Positions 8,283 to 16,945 of a stretch of 32,754 nt of DNA are shown here, in pieces. The DNA is from an uncultured bacterium (GTDB lineage: Bacteria > Pseudomonadota > Alphaproteobacteria > Rhodospirillales > Rhodospirillaceae): NCBI GenBank assembly GCA_903888485.1, contig CAISTS010000078.1, positions 1 through 32,754 on the forward strand. Reading direction: 5' to 3'. The first letter of the stretch is position 1; the number at the start of each line of letters is the position of its first letter. The translations under genes and the position numbers were made by a program. The notes beneath the pieces were generated by a model. The model did no database searches. It saw only the letters and a list, made by a program, of their open reading frames with translations, and was not told the origin of the DNA.

Positions 8283-8719
8283 AGGTCCGCCGTACACGCG
8301 CGGCACTTGGTTGCCGCGATGGGGATCGTGGACAGGCATTTGGGGCAGGACTTCTCGGACGGCTGCGGCGGTGGGTCGTTGCGCCCCAGCGCCGTGCGCA
8401 GGCGGTTGATCTGGCGCACCATGATGAAGATCGCGAACGCAATGAGCGTGAATTCGATCACGGTGTTGATGAAGGCGCCGTAAGCGAGCACCGGCACGCC
8501 TGCGGTCTTGGCTTCGGCGATACTGGCGACGGGCTGACCCGACAGGTTGATGAACATGTCGGAGAAGTCGACCCGGCCGAGGAGAAAGCCCAAGGGCGGC
8601 ATGAGGACGTCGTTGACCAGCGAGTTGGTGATCTTGCCAAAAGACGCGCCAATGATGACGCCGACGGCGAGGTCGATGACGTTGCCCTTAAGGGCGAATT
8701 CGCGGAATTCTTTGAGCAT
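8279..8719 (-). CDS. mscL: Large-conductance mechanosensitive channel with C-terminal zinc ribbon
   Basis: This inner-membrane channel releases solutes on hypo-osmotic shock. The 146 residues start at [21 protein letters not shown], the invariant amphipathic helix and first transmembrane segment. The second transmembrane segment is [19 protein letters not shown]. After the cytoplasmic helix the usual tail is replaced or extended by a four-cysteine ribbon, Cys125, Cys128, Cys139 and Cys142 (CPKC and CRAC), in the last 22 residues. The open frame continues 20 codons upstream, but the conserved MLKEF start is the sensible one. Its end overlaps the dGTPase-like gene by 4 bp in convergent orientation. 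Confidence 0.93.
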   Translation of the reverse strand: MLKEFREFALKGNVIDLAVGVIIGASFGKITNSLVNDVLMPPLGFLLGRVDFSDMFINLSGQPVASIAEAKTAGVPVLAYGAFINTVIEFTLIAFAIFIMVRQINRLRTALGRNDPPPQPSEKSCPKCLSTIPIAATKCRACTADL

Positions 8720-8823
8720 GGCGGCCTCTTCGGTTGCGCTGGAAACGCGATAGTAACGCGCATAGCCGCGCTTTTGCACCGAGATGCTTGAAGAAAACCC
8801 GCTTTGCCCCTAATAACCCGCCC

Positions 8824-10602
8824 ATGAACATCTTTGCCGACTTCAAATCCCGTATTGACGGCGTGGTCAACGCGCTGGCCGCCGAAGGCGCTTTGCCGGC
8901 GGGGCTCGATCTGACGCGCGTCGCGGCTGAACCGCCGCGCGAAGCGGGCCACGGCGATATCACCACCAACGCCGCCATGGTGCTGGCCAAGCCCGCGGGC
9001 AAAAACCCCAAGGAGCTGGCGGCGGTGATCGCCGAACGGTTGAAGGCGCTGCCGGATGTGACGGGCGCCGAAGTGGCGGGACCCGGCTTCATCAACCTGA
9101 AGATTAACGACGAGATCTGGCGCGGCGCCTTACGCGACGTGCTGGCCATCGGCCCGGCCTATGGCGACGGCAAAATCGGCGGGGGCGAGATCGTCAACGT
9201 CGAGTACGTTTCGGCCAACCCGACCGGTCCCATGCACGTGGGTCATGCCCGCGGTGCTGTCGTGGGCGATGCCCTGGCGCGCCTTTTGGCAAAGGCCGGC
9301 TTTGCGGTCACCAAGGAATATTACATCAACGATGCCGGCGGGCAGGTGGACCACGTCGCCCGTGCCCTGCATGCGCGCTATCTCCAGGTGCTTGGCAAGC
9401 TCAGCGAAGAAGACGTGCAAGGCAAGCTTGCGCGCAAGGAGATCATGTACGGCGGTGCCTACCTGATGCCCGTCGCCGAGAAGCTGGCGGGGCGCGATGG
9501 CGACAAATGGGCCAAGGTCGAAGACGAGAAAACCTGGATCCCGCCGCTGCGCGACTTCACGGTCGCCTACATGATGGAAGCGGTGAAAGAAGACTTGGCA
9601 GCGCTTGGCGTGCAGCACGACATCTTCAGCTCCGAGAAAGCGCTGGTCGATGCCGGTAAAGTTGATGCCGCGCTCCAGTACCTCGCCGACCAGGGCCTGA
9701 CCTATACCGGTGTGCTCGAGCCGCCCAAGGGCAAGACCCCCGACGACTGGGAACCGCGTCCGCAGCTTCTGTTCAAGGCCACGCAGTTCGGCGATGAAGT
9801 CGACCGGCCCGTGAAGAAGTCCGACGGCAGCTGGACCTATTTCGCCGGCGACATCGCCTATCACAAGGACAAGGTCGATCGCGGCTTTTACAACCTCATC
9901 AATGTCTGGGGCGCTGACCACGGCGGCTACGTCAAACGCGTCCAGGCGGCGCTGAAGGCGCTCACGGTTGGGAAGGGCAAGCTCGACGTGCAGCTGGCCC
10001 AGATGGTGCGCGTGCTCAACAACGGTGAGCCGGTGAAGATGTCCAAGCGTGCGGGCACCTTCGTTACATTGCGCGACCTCATCGACGAAGTCGGCAAGGA
10101 CGTCGTGCGCTTCATCATGCTGACGCGCAAGAACGACGCGCCGCTTGATTTCGACTACGCCAAGGTCATGGAGAAATCGCGCGAGAACCCGGTGTTCTAT
10201 GTGCAATATGCCCACGCGCGCGGGCGCAGCGTTTTCCGTCACGCCGCCGAGATGTTCCCGGGCGCCGACCTCACCGACAAAGGCCTTGGCAAGGCGGATC
10301 TCAGTCTCTTGAAAGACTCCGACGAGGTCGGCGTCCTGCGCATGATCGCCAACTGGCCGCGCACGATCGAGAGCGCTGCGGTCGCGCACGAGCCGCACCG
10401 GATCGCGTTTTACATGTACGACCTCGCGTCGGCGTTCCACGGGCTCTGGAACAAAGGTAACGACGCCGCCGAGTTGCGCTTCCTGCAAGCGGCAGATCAA
10501 AACGTGTCGCTGGCGCGGCTTGCGCTTGTCCGCGGCGTGGGGCTGGTGATAGCGTCTGGCTTGGCCGTGTTCGGGGTCGAGCCGGTAGAGGAAATGCGCT
10601 GA
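8824..10602 (+). CDS. argS: Arginyl-tRNA synthetase
   Basis: This 592-residue class I aminoacyl-tRNA synthetase charges tRNA-Arg. The N-terminal Add-1 domain starts [11 protein letters not shown]. The HIGH-like motif HVGH is at residues 138-141 within [15 protein letters not shown], and KMSK at 405-408 within [10 protein letters not shown], so unlike many ArgRS proteins the canonical KMSK is kept. The C-terminal DALR anticodon-binding domain ends at VEEMR. The ATG at 8824 gives the usual family start; the open frame upstream would run into mscL. Its stop codon shares one base with the start of the SPOR gene, so the two are probably translationally coupled. It heads the long + strand run. Confidence 0.97.
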   Translation: MNIFADFKSRIDGVVNALAAEGALPAGLDLTRVAAEPPREAGHGDITTNAAMVLAKPAGKNPKELAAVIAERLKALPDVTGAEVAGPGFINLKINDEIWRGALRDVLAIGPAYGDGKIGGGEIVNVEYVSANPTGPMHVGHARGAVVGDALARLLAKAGFAVTKEYYINDAGGQVDHVARALHARYLQVLGKLSEEDVQGKLARKEIMYGGAYLMPVAEKLAGRDGDKWAKVEDEKTWIPPLRDFTVAYMMEAVKEDLAALGVQHDIFSSEKALVDAGKVDAALQYLADQGLTYTGVLEPPKGKTPDDWEPRPQLLFKATQFGDEVDRPVKKSDGSWTYFAGDIAYHKDKVDRGFYNLINVWGADHGGYVKRVQAALKALTVGKGKLDVQLAQMVRVLNNGEPVKMSKRAGTFVTLRDLIDEVGKDVVRFIMLTRKNDAPLDFDYAKVMEKSRENPVFYVQYAHARGRSVFRHAAEMFPGADLTDKGLGKADLSLLKDSDEVGVLRMIANWPRTIESAAVAHEPHRIAFYMYDLASAFHGLWNKGNDAAELRFLQAADQNVSLARLALVRGVGLVIASGLAVFGVEPVEEMR

Positions 10603-11675
10603 TGCCCATAGATCGCGACGGCGATGGCCCACAGCTTCGCCGTCCGGACTCGAAAGTATCACTGACGCCAGGGGATGGCCGCAGCACCGATCTGCGCGCG
10701 ACACCCTTCACTGACGATGTCTTCAATGACGACTATTACGGCCGCCGTCCCCACCGCTCGGGCGAGGGGCGCCCCGAAGGCGGGCGTTCCTACAGCGTGA
10801 TCGTCGGCGTGGTGCTGGGGCTGGCCGTGGCTGGCGGCGGCGCCTGGTATTTGCTCAAAGGCTCGGGCGTGACCTTCACGCCGGGCGCGGTGGGTTTCAT
10901 CAAAGCCGACCCGACACCCTACAAAGTACGCCCCGACAATCCCGGCGGCATGCAGGTCGAGAACCAGGACAAGCTGGTCTACGACCGCGTCGCTAAGGGC
11001 CAGACACCGAACCGCGTCGAGAACCTGTTGCCGCCGGCCGAAGAGCCCAAGGCGCCGCCCATGAAACCGGCTGTGCCCGCCGCTGTACCCGCGCCGCCGC
11101 CGGTTGAAGCCGCCAAACCGACAGAACCCGCGCCGGCGCCGGAAGTCGCCAAAGTGGAGCCGCCGAAGCCGGAACCCGCGCCTGAAGCGGCTAAACCTGA
11201 AGCATCACCACCACCACCGGCCAAAACCGAGGCCAAGCCCGCCGCGCCGGCTGCCGATCCACTGGCCGCCGCCGTTGCCGCCGCCACCGGCGGACGCACT
11301 TCGGCCACCGGACCCATCGAGGTAAAGCCCGAAGCCAAGCCGGAGGCACCGGCGGCTGAACCGACTCCCGCTCCCGCAGCGCCTGCGGCTGCCGCGCCGG
11401 AACCCCAAGTCGCCGCCGCCACTGCCGGGGCCTACCAGATCCAACTTGCGTCGGTGCTGTCCGAAGATGCGGCCATGGCGGAGTGGAAGCGGCTGTCGGG
11501 CAAGAACAAGGACATCCTAGGCGCCTATAAGCCCGCGGTGACCAAGGCTGACCTGGGCGATCGCGGGGTCTTCTATCGCCTGCGGGCAGGGCCCTTGGCC
11601 GACAAGGCCGCCGCCGACGCCCTGTGCGCCTCGCTGGCGGCCGTGAACGTCGGCTGCATCGTCGTCCGCCCCTGA
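10602..11675 (+). CDS. SPOR-domain inner-membrane protein
   Basis: This is a 357-residue bitopic membrane protein. A charged cytoplasmic lead of about 60 residues is followed by one transmembrane segment (about 64-85, VIVGVVLGLAVAGGG). A long, low-complexity periplasmic linker rich in Pro, Ala, Lys and Glu runs from about 140 to 270. A SPOR domain forms the last 86 residues (YQIQLASVLSEDAAMAEWKRL through VFYRLRAGPL). SPOR domains bind denuded glycan strands at the division septum, so a role in cell division or septal peptidoglycan processing is likely, in line with nagZ next door. The start overlaps the argS stop (TGATG). It is only 4 bp from nagZ. Confidence 0.88.
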   Translation: MPIDRDGDGPQLRRPDSKVSLTPGDGRSTDLRATPFTDDVFNDDYYGRRPHRSGEGRPEGGRSYSVIVGVVLGLAVAGGGAWYLLKGSGVTFTPGAVGFIKADPTPYKVRPDNPGGMQVENQDKLVYDRVAKGQTPNRVENLLPPAEEPKAPPMKPAVPAAVPAPPPVEAAKPTEPAPAPEVAKVEPPKPEPAPEAAKPEASPPPPAKTEAKPAAPAADPLAAAVAAATGGRTSATGPIEVKPEAKPEAPAAEPTPAPAAPAAAAPEPQVAAATAGAYQIQLASVLSEDAAMAEWKRLSGKNKDILGAYKPAVTKADLGDRGVFYRLRAGPLADKAAADALCASLAAVNVGCIVVRP

Positions 11676-11679
11676 TCAC

Positions 11680-12720
11680 ATGACCGCACCCCCGATGGCG
11701 GCCATCTTCGGGATGGCCGGGACCACCCTGAGCGCCGCCGAGCGCGCGTTCTTCAAACGCGTCCGGCCCCTGGGTTATATCCTCTTCGCGCGCAACATTG
11801 AGACACCAACGCAAGTGCTTGCGTTGGTGCAAGATTTACGAATCCTCGATTCGACGTTCGACGTCCTTGTCCTGATCGACCAGGAGGGCGGCCGCGTGCA
11901 GCGGCTGAAACCGCCGTACTGGCGCCTGGCGCCCGCCATGGCCGAATTCGGCGAGCTTTACGCACATAACTCCGGGAAAGCCGCTGACGTGCTGCGCCTC
12001 AACAACCACATGATCGGCGCGGAGCTGGCGACCCTGGGCATCGACGTCGACTGCGCCCCCTGCATGGATGTCCCCGTGCCTGGCGCCCACGACGTCATCG
12101 GCGACCGGGCGTTTGCCCGCGATCCTGCGGTGGTCGCGGCGTTGTCGCCGCCCGCCTGCGAGGGGTTGCTGGATGCCGGCGTGCTGCCGGTGATCAAGCA
12201 CATTCCCGGCCACGGACGCGCCGCCGCCGACAGCCACAAAGAGCTGCCGGTGGTTGCGGATGATCTCGCAACCCTGCGCGCCAACGATTTCGCGCCTTTC
12301 AAGGCGCTGTGCGCCACACCTTTGCAGGATGCTTGCCTCGCTATGACGGCCCATGTGGTCTACCGCGCCTTTGATCCGGACCGCCCCGCAACGACGTCGA
12401 AACGGGTGATCGCCGACGTGATCCGCGGCGAAATCGGCTTCAAAGGATTGCTCATGAGCGACGACGTCGGCATGAAAGCCTTAAGCGGGCCCTTCGACGC
12501 CCGCGCGGCGGCTTCCCTGGAGGCCGGCTGTGACGCGGTACTCCACTGTGAAGGCGTCATGGAGGAGATGGAAGCTGTCGCCCAAGGGACCGGTCCCTTA
12601 GGGGCGAATGGGATGCGGGCGATTGCCGCTGCCTCAGCCTGGCGCGGTAAACCGCGTAGGCCCCTGCTGAATGCCGCCGCCGCGTCCGCGCAGGTGCTGG
12701 GCGGACTCCGTCATGGATAA
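11680..12720 (+). CDS. nagZ: Beta-N-acetylhexosaminidase (peptidoglycan recycling)
   Basis: This 346-residue glycoside hydrolase family 3 enzyme removes N-acetylglucosamine from anhydro-muropeptides in the cytosol. It carries LIDQEGGRVQRL, the NagZ motif KHIPGHG at 173-179 followed by a Asp-Ser-His that supplies the acid/base, and LLMSDDVGMKAL with the likely nucleophile Asp261. It lacks a signal peptide, as expected for a cytosolic recycling enzyme. It sits between the SPOR gene and a site-2-type protease, a grouping I recall in many alphaproteobacteria. Its last 8 bases overlap the start of the protease gene, so these are likely expressed as one unit. Confidence 0.95.
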   Translation: MTAPPMAAIFGMAGTTLSAAERAFFKRVRPLGYILFARNIETPTQVLALVQDLRILDSTFDVLVLIDQEGGRVQRLKPPYWRLAPAMAEFGELYAHNSGKAADVLRLNNHMIGAELATLGIDVDCAPCMDVPVPGAHDVIGDRAFARDPAVVAALSPPACEGLLDAGVLPVIKHIPGHGRAAADSHKELPVVADDLATLRANDFAPFKALCATPLQDACLAMTAHVVYRAFDPDRPATTSKRVIADVIRGEIGFKGLLMSDDVGMKALSGPFDARAAASLEAGCDAVLHCEGVMEEMEAVAQGTGPLGANGMRAIAAASAWRGKPRRPLLNAAAASAQVLGGLRHG

Positions 12721-13402
12721 CGAGTTATCCACAGTCGCCCAGGTCATCGCCATGGCGGTGCCCGCGATCCTGGCCATCACGCTGCACGAAGCCTCGCACG
12801 GCTTCATCGCGCTAATGTTTGGCGATCCTACGGCTAAGGAGCAGGGGCGGCTCTCGCTTAACCCCATTCGCCATGTGGATCCCGTGGGCACGATTTTACT
12901 GCCTTTGGTGCTTAAACTTTCGGGCGCACCGATCTTCGGTTGGGCGAAACCCGTGCCGGTGGATTTCTCACGCCTGCGCAATCCGCGCCGCGACATGGTG
13001 TGGGTCGCGCTCGCCGGACCGGGCATGAACATCCTGCTGGCATTTATCTCGGCCATACTTTTCCACAGCCTTGAACTCCTCCCCGCCGGCGCCGTGCCTT
13101 TTGTCACGGAAATGCTGCGAAACAGCCTTCTGATCAACGTCCTGCTGGCGGTTTTCAACATGATTCCGTTGCCGCCGCTCGACGGCGGACGTGTGGCGGT
13201 TGGATTGCTCCCGTTGCCGCTCGCACGCAGCTTGGCGCGCACGGAAAAATACGGCATGTTCGTCCTGCTTGGCGTGCTGATCGCGCTGCCTTGGCTGGGC
13301 TCGAAGGTCGGCGTCAATCTCGATATCTTCGCCCAAACAATTCTTCCACTCGTCGATGCCGTGGTGCAGTTCATCGCGGCGTTGGTGGGGCTTACGGGAT
13401 AA
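12713..13402 (+). CDS. Site-2 protease family (M50) membrane metalloprotease
   Basis: This 229-residue integral-membrane protein has the zinc motif HEASH at residues 25-29 (LHEASHGFIALMFGD) and the second-site motif PLPPLDGGRV with Asp157. It belongs to the compact M50 subgroup that lacks a PDZ domain. Several hydrophobic segments are visible, including AMAVPAILAITL, MVWVALAGPGMNILLAFI, LLINVLLAVFNMI and YGMFVLLGVLIALPW. Substrates of this subgroup are mostly unknown. The ATG at 12713 overlaps the nagZ end by 8 bp, and the gene is followed after 9 bp by scpA. The conserved placement next to scpA suggests co-transcription rather than a direct partnership. Confidence 0.9.
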   Translation: MDNELSTVAQVIAMAVPAILAITLHEASHGFIALMFGDPTAKEQGRLSLNPIRHVDPVGTILLPLVLKLSGAPIFGWAKPVPVDFSRLRNPRRDMVWVALAGPGMNILLAFISAILFHSLELLPAGAVPFVTEMLRNSLLINVLLAVFNMIPLPPLDGGRVAVGLLPLPLARSLARTEKYGMFVLLGVLIALPWLGSKVGVNLDIFAQTILPLVDAVVQFIAALVGLTG

Positions 13403-13411
13403 CAACTTTTG

Positions 13412-14236
13412 ATGTCGCAACTGCCCGATCCCGAGCTTCCCGAGTTCGAGGAAGACGACCGTCCCCTGTCCGAGCGCTTGGCTGACCCCAACTCGACGCT
13501 GGTCCTGAATCTCGGTGCCTTCGAAGGCCCCATCGACGTGCTGCTCGTGCTCGCGCGCGACCAGAAGGTCGATCTGATGCACATCTCGATCCTGGCGCTG
13601 GCCGACCAGTACCTGAAGTTCATCGAGACCGCGCGTTCCGCACACCTGGAACTAGCCGCCGACTATCTGGTCATGGCTGCCTGGCTCGCGTTCCTGAAGT
13701 CCAAACTTTTACTGCCCCGCGAAGAGTCCGACGACCAACCTTCGGCCGAAGAGATGGCCGAGGCGCTGAAGTTCCAGATGATGCGCCTGGAAGCGATGCA
13801 GGAGGCGGGCCGCAAGGTGTTCGAGCTGCCGCGCCGGGGTATCAACTTCTTCGGCCGCGGCGCGCCGGAAGGCCTGCCGGTCACGCTGCGCGCGGTCTAC
13901 GACGTGTCTCTGTATGACTTGCTGCGCGCCTATGGCCGCCAGCACAACGAGAAGAACGTCACCGCGCTCGAGATCGAGCCCTTCGACCTGTTCTCCATCG
14001 ACGATGCCATCGCGCGCCTGCGCGAGATCCTGCCGGGCGTGCCCGATTGGACCGAATTGTCGGCCTTCCTGCCGCAAGGCATCAAACAGCCCCTGATGCG
14101 CCGCTCGGCCGTGAGTACGACGCTCATCGCCGTCCTCGAGATGGTGCGTCAGGGTAAAGCCGATATCCGCCAGGACGGCGGCGCCTACTCGCCGATCTAC
14201 CTGAAACCCGCCAATCGACCTTCAGCGAATGATTAA
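13412..14236 (+). CDS. scpA: Segregation and condensation protein A
   Basis: This is the kleisin subunit of the SMC-ScpAB condensin, which compacts and segregates the chromosome. The 274-residue protein has the expected lead FEGPIDVLLVLARDQKVDLMHISILALADQYL, the SMC-neck-binding helix region, then AADYLVMAAWLAFLKSKLLLP and a C-terminal winged-helix portion that binds the SMC head. I chose ATG 13412; a TTG immediately before it also starts an open frame. The stop TAA shares its last base with the ATG of scpB, giving a TAATG junction that implies coupled synthesis of the two subunits. No smc gene is in the window. Confidence 0.95.
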   Translation: MSQLPDPELPEFEEDDRPLSERLADPNSTLVLNLGAFEGPIDVLLVLARDQKVDLMHISILALADQYLKFIETARSAHLELAADYLVMAAWLAFLKSKLLLPREESDDQPSAEEMAEALKFQMMRLEAMQEAGRKVFELPRRGINFFGRGAPEGLPVTLRAVYDVSLYDLLRAYGRQHNEKNVTALEIEPFDLFSIDDAIARLREILPGVPDWTELSAFLPQGIKQPLMRRSAVSTTLIAVLEMVRQGKADIRQDGGAYSPIYLKPANRPSAND

Positions 14237-15042
14237 TGCCCATGACTGAAACATTGAACGACCCATCAGAACGCGCTGAACCCGCGACGCCCCAGACGCT
14301 CCCGGAGATGCCGGCGGAGGTGGCCGAACAGGTCGCCGAGCAGGACGCCGAGCGCTCCCGGCGTATGTCCGAGGATTTGCGCGTGCTGGAAGCGCTGTTG
14401 TTCGCGGTCTCCGAGCCGGTGACCGAGCGCATGATCCTGGAACGCCTTGGCCCCGGCGCCGACGTTCCGGCGCTGCTCGAGCAACTGCGCGCCGTGTATC
14501 AGGGCAGGGGCGTTGAATTGCTCCAGGCCAACGGCCGTTGGTCGTTCCGCACCGCGCCCGACGTCACCGAGCGCCTGCGCCTCGAAAAGCTCGTGCCGCG
14601 CAAACTGTCGCGCGCCGCCATCGAGACACTGGCGATTATCGCCTACCACCAGCCGGTCACCCGCGCCGAGATCGAAGAGATCCGCGGCGTGGTCGTCTCG
14701 GGCGGCACCGTCGACATCTTGCTCGAAGAAGGCTGGATCAAGCCGCGTGGCCGTAAGCAAGTGCCGGGCCGCCCCGTGATGTGGGGTACGTCAAATGCCT
14801 TCCTCGATCACTTCGGCCTCGAATCCATTCAAGACCTGCCGGGCATCGATGAGCTGAAGGCCGCCGGTCTTCTCGACAGCAAGCGCGGCGTGTCGGCCTA
14901 TGCCACCCGTGGCAGCGAAACCCTGCTGTTCGACACCGAAGAGTCCGATGAAGCGCTCGAGCCGTTGCTGGACGGCGAGAAGGATGGAGGCGCGGATGGG
15001 GACGCCGGCGACGAAGCTGACGCCGAAAATAAGTCCGAATAA
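14236..15042 (+). CDS. scpB: Segregation and condensation protein B
   Basis: This 268-residue partner of ScpA in the SMC condensin complex has two winged-helix domains, seen as LRVLEALLFAVSEPVTERMILERLG and RAAIETLAIIAYHQPVTRAEIEEIRGV, and then the conserved GRPVMWGTSNAFLDHFGL. The acidic C-terminal tail beyond the second domain (about 40 residues, rich in Glu and Asp) is an unstructured extension. The ATG overlaps the scpA stop; a second Met two codons later is an alternative start. A hairpin follows 20 bp after the stop, separating scpB from the tat genes. Confidence 0.95.
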   Translation: MPMTETLNDPSERAEPATPQTLPEMPAEVAEQVAEQDAERSRRMSEDLRVLEALLFAVSEPVTERMILERLGPGADVPALLEQLRAVYQGRGVELLQANGRWSFRTAPDVTERLRLEKLVPRKLSRAAIETLAIIAYHQPVTRAEIEEIRGVVVSGGTVDILLEEGWIKPRGRKQVPGRPVMWGTSNAFLDHFGLESIQDLPGIDELKAAGLLDSKRGVSAYATRGSETLLFDTEESDEALEPLLDGEKDGGADGDAGDEADAENKSE

Positions 15043-15062
15043 CCCACTGGTGAGAGGCACTT

Positions 15063-15092
15063 GGACGACCTAAATAGGTTGTCAGGTCGTCC
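15063..15092 (+). promoter_or_regulatory. Hairpin between scpB and tatA with two competing right arms
   Basis: The arm GACGACCT at 15064-15071 can pair with AGGTCGTC (15084-15091), giving a perfect stem extended to 9 bp by GGACGACCT/AGGTCGTCC. It can also pair with the adjacent AGGTTGTC (15076-15083), giving an 8-bp stem with one G-U. Only two T residues follow, so it is at best a weak terminator. It could also be an attenuator or an RNA-stability element at the head of the tat transcript. Confidence 0.45.
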
Positions 15093-15171
15093 TTAAACAT
15101 TGCAGCGGGGGGTGGTTTTTGCAATGATGGCGCTTCAACTCCCGCTGCTAAACCATTGGAGTAATTGAGCC

Positions 15172-15339
15172 ATGGGTTCCTTTAGCCTGATGCACTGGGT
15201 CATCGTCCTCGCGGTGGTCGTCCTGCTTTTCGGCAGCGGCAAGATCTCCGGCCTGATGGGCGACGTCGCCAAAGGCATTAAGTCTTTCAAGAAAAATATG
15301 AAGGATGACGACACCGACACTAAGGTCGGGAGCGCCTAA
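15172..15339 (+). CDS. tatA: Sec-independent translocase subunit TatA (first tandem copy)
   Basis: This 55-residue pore-forming subunit of the twin-arginine translocase starts [20 protein letters not shown], one transmembrane helix, then [20 protein letters not shown], the amphipathic helix, and a short acidic tail. Its FGSGK hinge is the classic TatA/E feature. It is shorter than average TatA proteins. It is followed after 2 bp by a second, very similar tatA. The Shine-Dalgarno GGAG lies upstream with rather long spacing. Confidence 0.9.
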   Translation: MGSFSLMHWVIVLAVVVLLFGSGKISGLMGDVAKGIKSFKKNMKDDDTDTKVGSA

Positions 15340-15341
15340 GC

Positions 15342-15560
15342 ATGGGCTTTGGCAGCATCTGGCATTGGGTCATCGTCCTGGTCATCGTGTTGCTGCTGTT
15401 CGGCAGCGGCAAGATTTCGAACATCATGGGCGACGTGGCCAAGGGCATTAAGTCCTTCAAGAAGGGCATGAAGGACGAAGAGGACACGGCGGAGAGCACC
15501 ACCGCGTCCAAGACCATCGAAGGCCAGGCGACGAGCAAGGAAAAAGATCCGGTCGCGTAA
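15342..15560 (+). CDS. tatA: Sec-independent translocase subunit TatA (second tandem copy)
   Basis: This 72-residue paralogue of the preceding gene has a near-identical core: HWVIVL in the membrane helix, [26 protein letters not shown]. It differs in a longer polar tail of about 20 residues (Ser, Thr, Lys, Glu). GGGAG in the end of the first copy serves as its ribosome site, about 9 bases before the ATG. The pair looks like a tandem duplication. Either could be the main pore subunit and the other a TatE-like variant. TatB and TatC follow on the same strand, after an 84-bp gap that holds no other gene. Confidence 0.93.
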   Translation: MGFGSIWHWVIVLVIVLLLFGSGKISNIMGDVAKGIKSFKKGMKDEEDTAESTTASKTIEGQATSKEKDPVA

Positions 15561-15644
15561 GCCGCGTCCGCTCCGGCGTTCGCGCAGGCTTCGTTAGAGC
15601 GCCCGCGGACCCTTCGACCGGCAAAAATTGAACGGACGTATCTG

Positions 15645-16067
15645 ATGTTCGATCTCGCATGGTCGGAATTAGCGGTGATCGGGTTGGTGGCGGTCCTGGT
15701 GCTTGGCCCCAAGGAACTGCCCGGCGCCATGCGCACCGTCGCGAAAATGCTGCGCAAGATGCGCAGCCTGACCTCCGAGCTCCAGGGCCACATGAACGAG
15801 ATCGTGCGCGAAGCCGAACTCGATGAAGTGCGCCAGTCGATCCAGAAACTCTCCACCACCAATCTGAAGGCCGAGGTCGCCAAGTTCGCCGATCCAACCG
15901 GTGAGCTTACCAGCGCGCTGAATCAGCCGATGCTGGAAGGCACGCCGACGTCGCCGACTACGCCGGAACTTCTGCCCGAGATGCAAGCGCAGCCCGATGG
16001 CACTCCCGCTGAAGCAGCCGTGGCTGAGCCCGCGAAGCTGCCCGCGTCCGGAGCATCGCCCACATGA
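15645..16067 (+). CDS. tatB: Sec-independent translocase subunit TatB
   Basis: This 140-residue substrate-receptor subunit of the Tat translocase acts with TatC in signal-peptide binding. It starts [26 protein letters not shown], the standard TatB transmembrane segment and L-G-P-K-E-L-P hinge (with Glu8 in the membrane), then an amphipathic helix ([22 protein letters not shown]) and a Pro/Ala-rich tail. The stop overlaps the tatC start in an ATGA junction, so TatB and TatC are probably made at a fixed ratio. Confidence 0.95.
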   Translation: MFDLAWSELAVIGLVAVLVLGPKELPGAMRTVAKMLRKMRSLTSELQGHMNEIVREAELDEVRQSIQKLSTTNLKAEVAKFADPTGELTSALNQPMLEGTPTSPTTPELLPEMQAQPDGTPAEAAVAEPAKLPASGASPT

Positions 16068-16912
16068 ACGCGTCCTTGCCCGTCAAAAAAGCGCCGACCG
16101 ACGATCCCGACAACCATACGATGCCGCTGCTCGACCATCTGGCCGAGCTGCGCCGGCGGCTGTTGCTGGCGGTAGTGGCGATGCTGGTGGCGTTCTTCGC
16201 CTGCATGTACGTCTCCGAGCACATCTACGGCTTCCTGGTGAAGCCCTTGGCCGACGCCATGGCATCGGTGGGCGGAACCAACCGCATGATCTACACGCAG
16301 CTCACCGAAGCCTTCATGACCGAGGTCAAGGTCGCCCTATTCGCGGCTTTTGTGGTCACGTTCCCGATCTTCGCGACGCAGATGTGGAAGTTCGTGGCGC
16401 CCGGCCTTTACAAGCACGAAAAGTCCGCCATCCTGCCGTTCCTGATCGCGAGCCCGGTTTTGTTCATTGCGGGCGCCGCGCTGGTCTATTACGTCGTCAT
16501 GCCGCTCGCCTGGAAGTTCCTGCTGGGGTTCCAGACCACCGCCGACCAGAGCACGCTGGCGATCCAGCTTGAGCCGCGCGTGGGCGAGTACCTGTCGACG
16601 GTCATAACCATGATCCTGGCATTCGGCATCGCGTTTCAGTTGCCGGTGCTGCTGGTTCTGTTGGCGCGGGTCGGCATCATTAGCGCCGAGACGCTCTCCA
16701 GCAAGCGCCGCTATGCCATCGTCATTGTCTTCATCTTCGCCGCAGTCGTGACACCGCCCGACGTCATCAGCCAACTTGCACTCGCGGTGCCGATGTTGCT
16801 CCTCTACGAGCTCTCGATCATCGGAGCAAGGCTCGTGGGCAAGAAGGTCACGGAGGCCGCCGAAAACGACGGCAGCACCCCCGACGACGACACCGACTTC
16901 AACGCGGCCTAG
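16064..16912 (+). CDS. tatC: Sec-independent translocase subunit TatC
   Basis: This 282-residue, six-helix core receptor of the Tat translocase binds the twin-arginine signal. The N-terminal [15 protein letters not shown] is the TatC signature. Further conserved parts are the [37 protein letters not shown] loop and [26 protein letters not shown] charged 30-residue lead and a short acidic tail frame the membrane core. It overlaps tatB by 4 bp. At least one likely substrate, the MDR oxidoreductase at the left of the window, carries a Tat signal. Confidence 0.97.
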   Translation: MNASLPVKKAPTDDPDNHTMPLLDHLAELRRRLLLAVVAMLVAFFACMYVSEHIYGFLVKPLADAMASVGGTNRMIYTQLTEAFMTEVKVALFAAFVVTFPIFATQMWKFVAPGLYKHEKSAILPFLIASPVLFIAGAALVYYVVMPLAWKFLLGFQTTADQSTLAIQLEPRVGEYLSTVITMILAFGIAFQLPVLLVLLARVGIISAETLSSKRRYAIVIVFIFAAVVTPPDVISQLALAVPMLLLYELSIIGARLVGKKVTEAAENDGSTPDDDTDFNAA

Positions 16913-16945
16913 GGCTTAGAACGTCGCGGGGATCGGGCGGATATT

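Noticed and set aside
9130..10704. A 524-codon open frame on the minus strand across argS
   Set aside because: It lies opposite argS, whose motifs are certain, and the translation is rich in Arg, Ala, His and Val with no recognisable domain, as expected for the complement of a GC-rich gene.
11041..11430. Repetitive-looking Pro/Ala/Lys/Glu-coding DNA in the SPOR gene
   Set aside because: It is a low-complexity protein linker, not a DNA satellite or CRISPR; unit lengths vary and there are no spacers.
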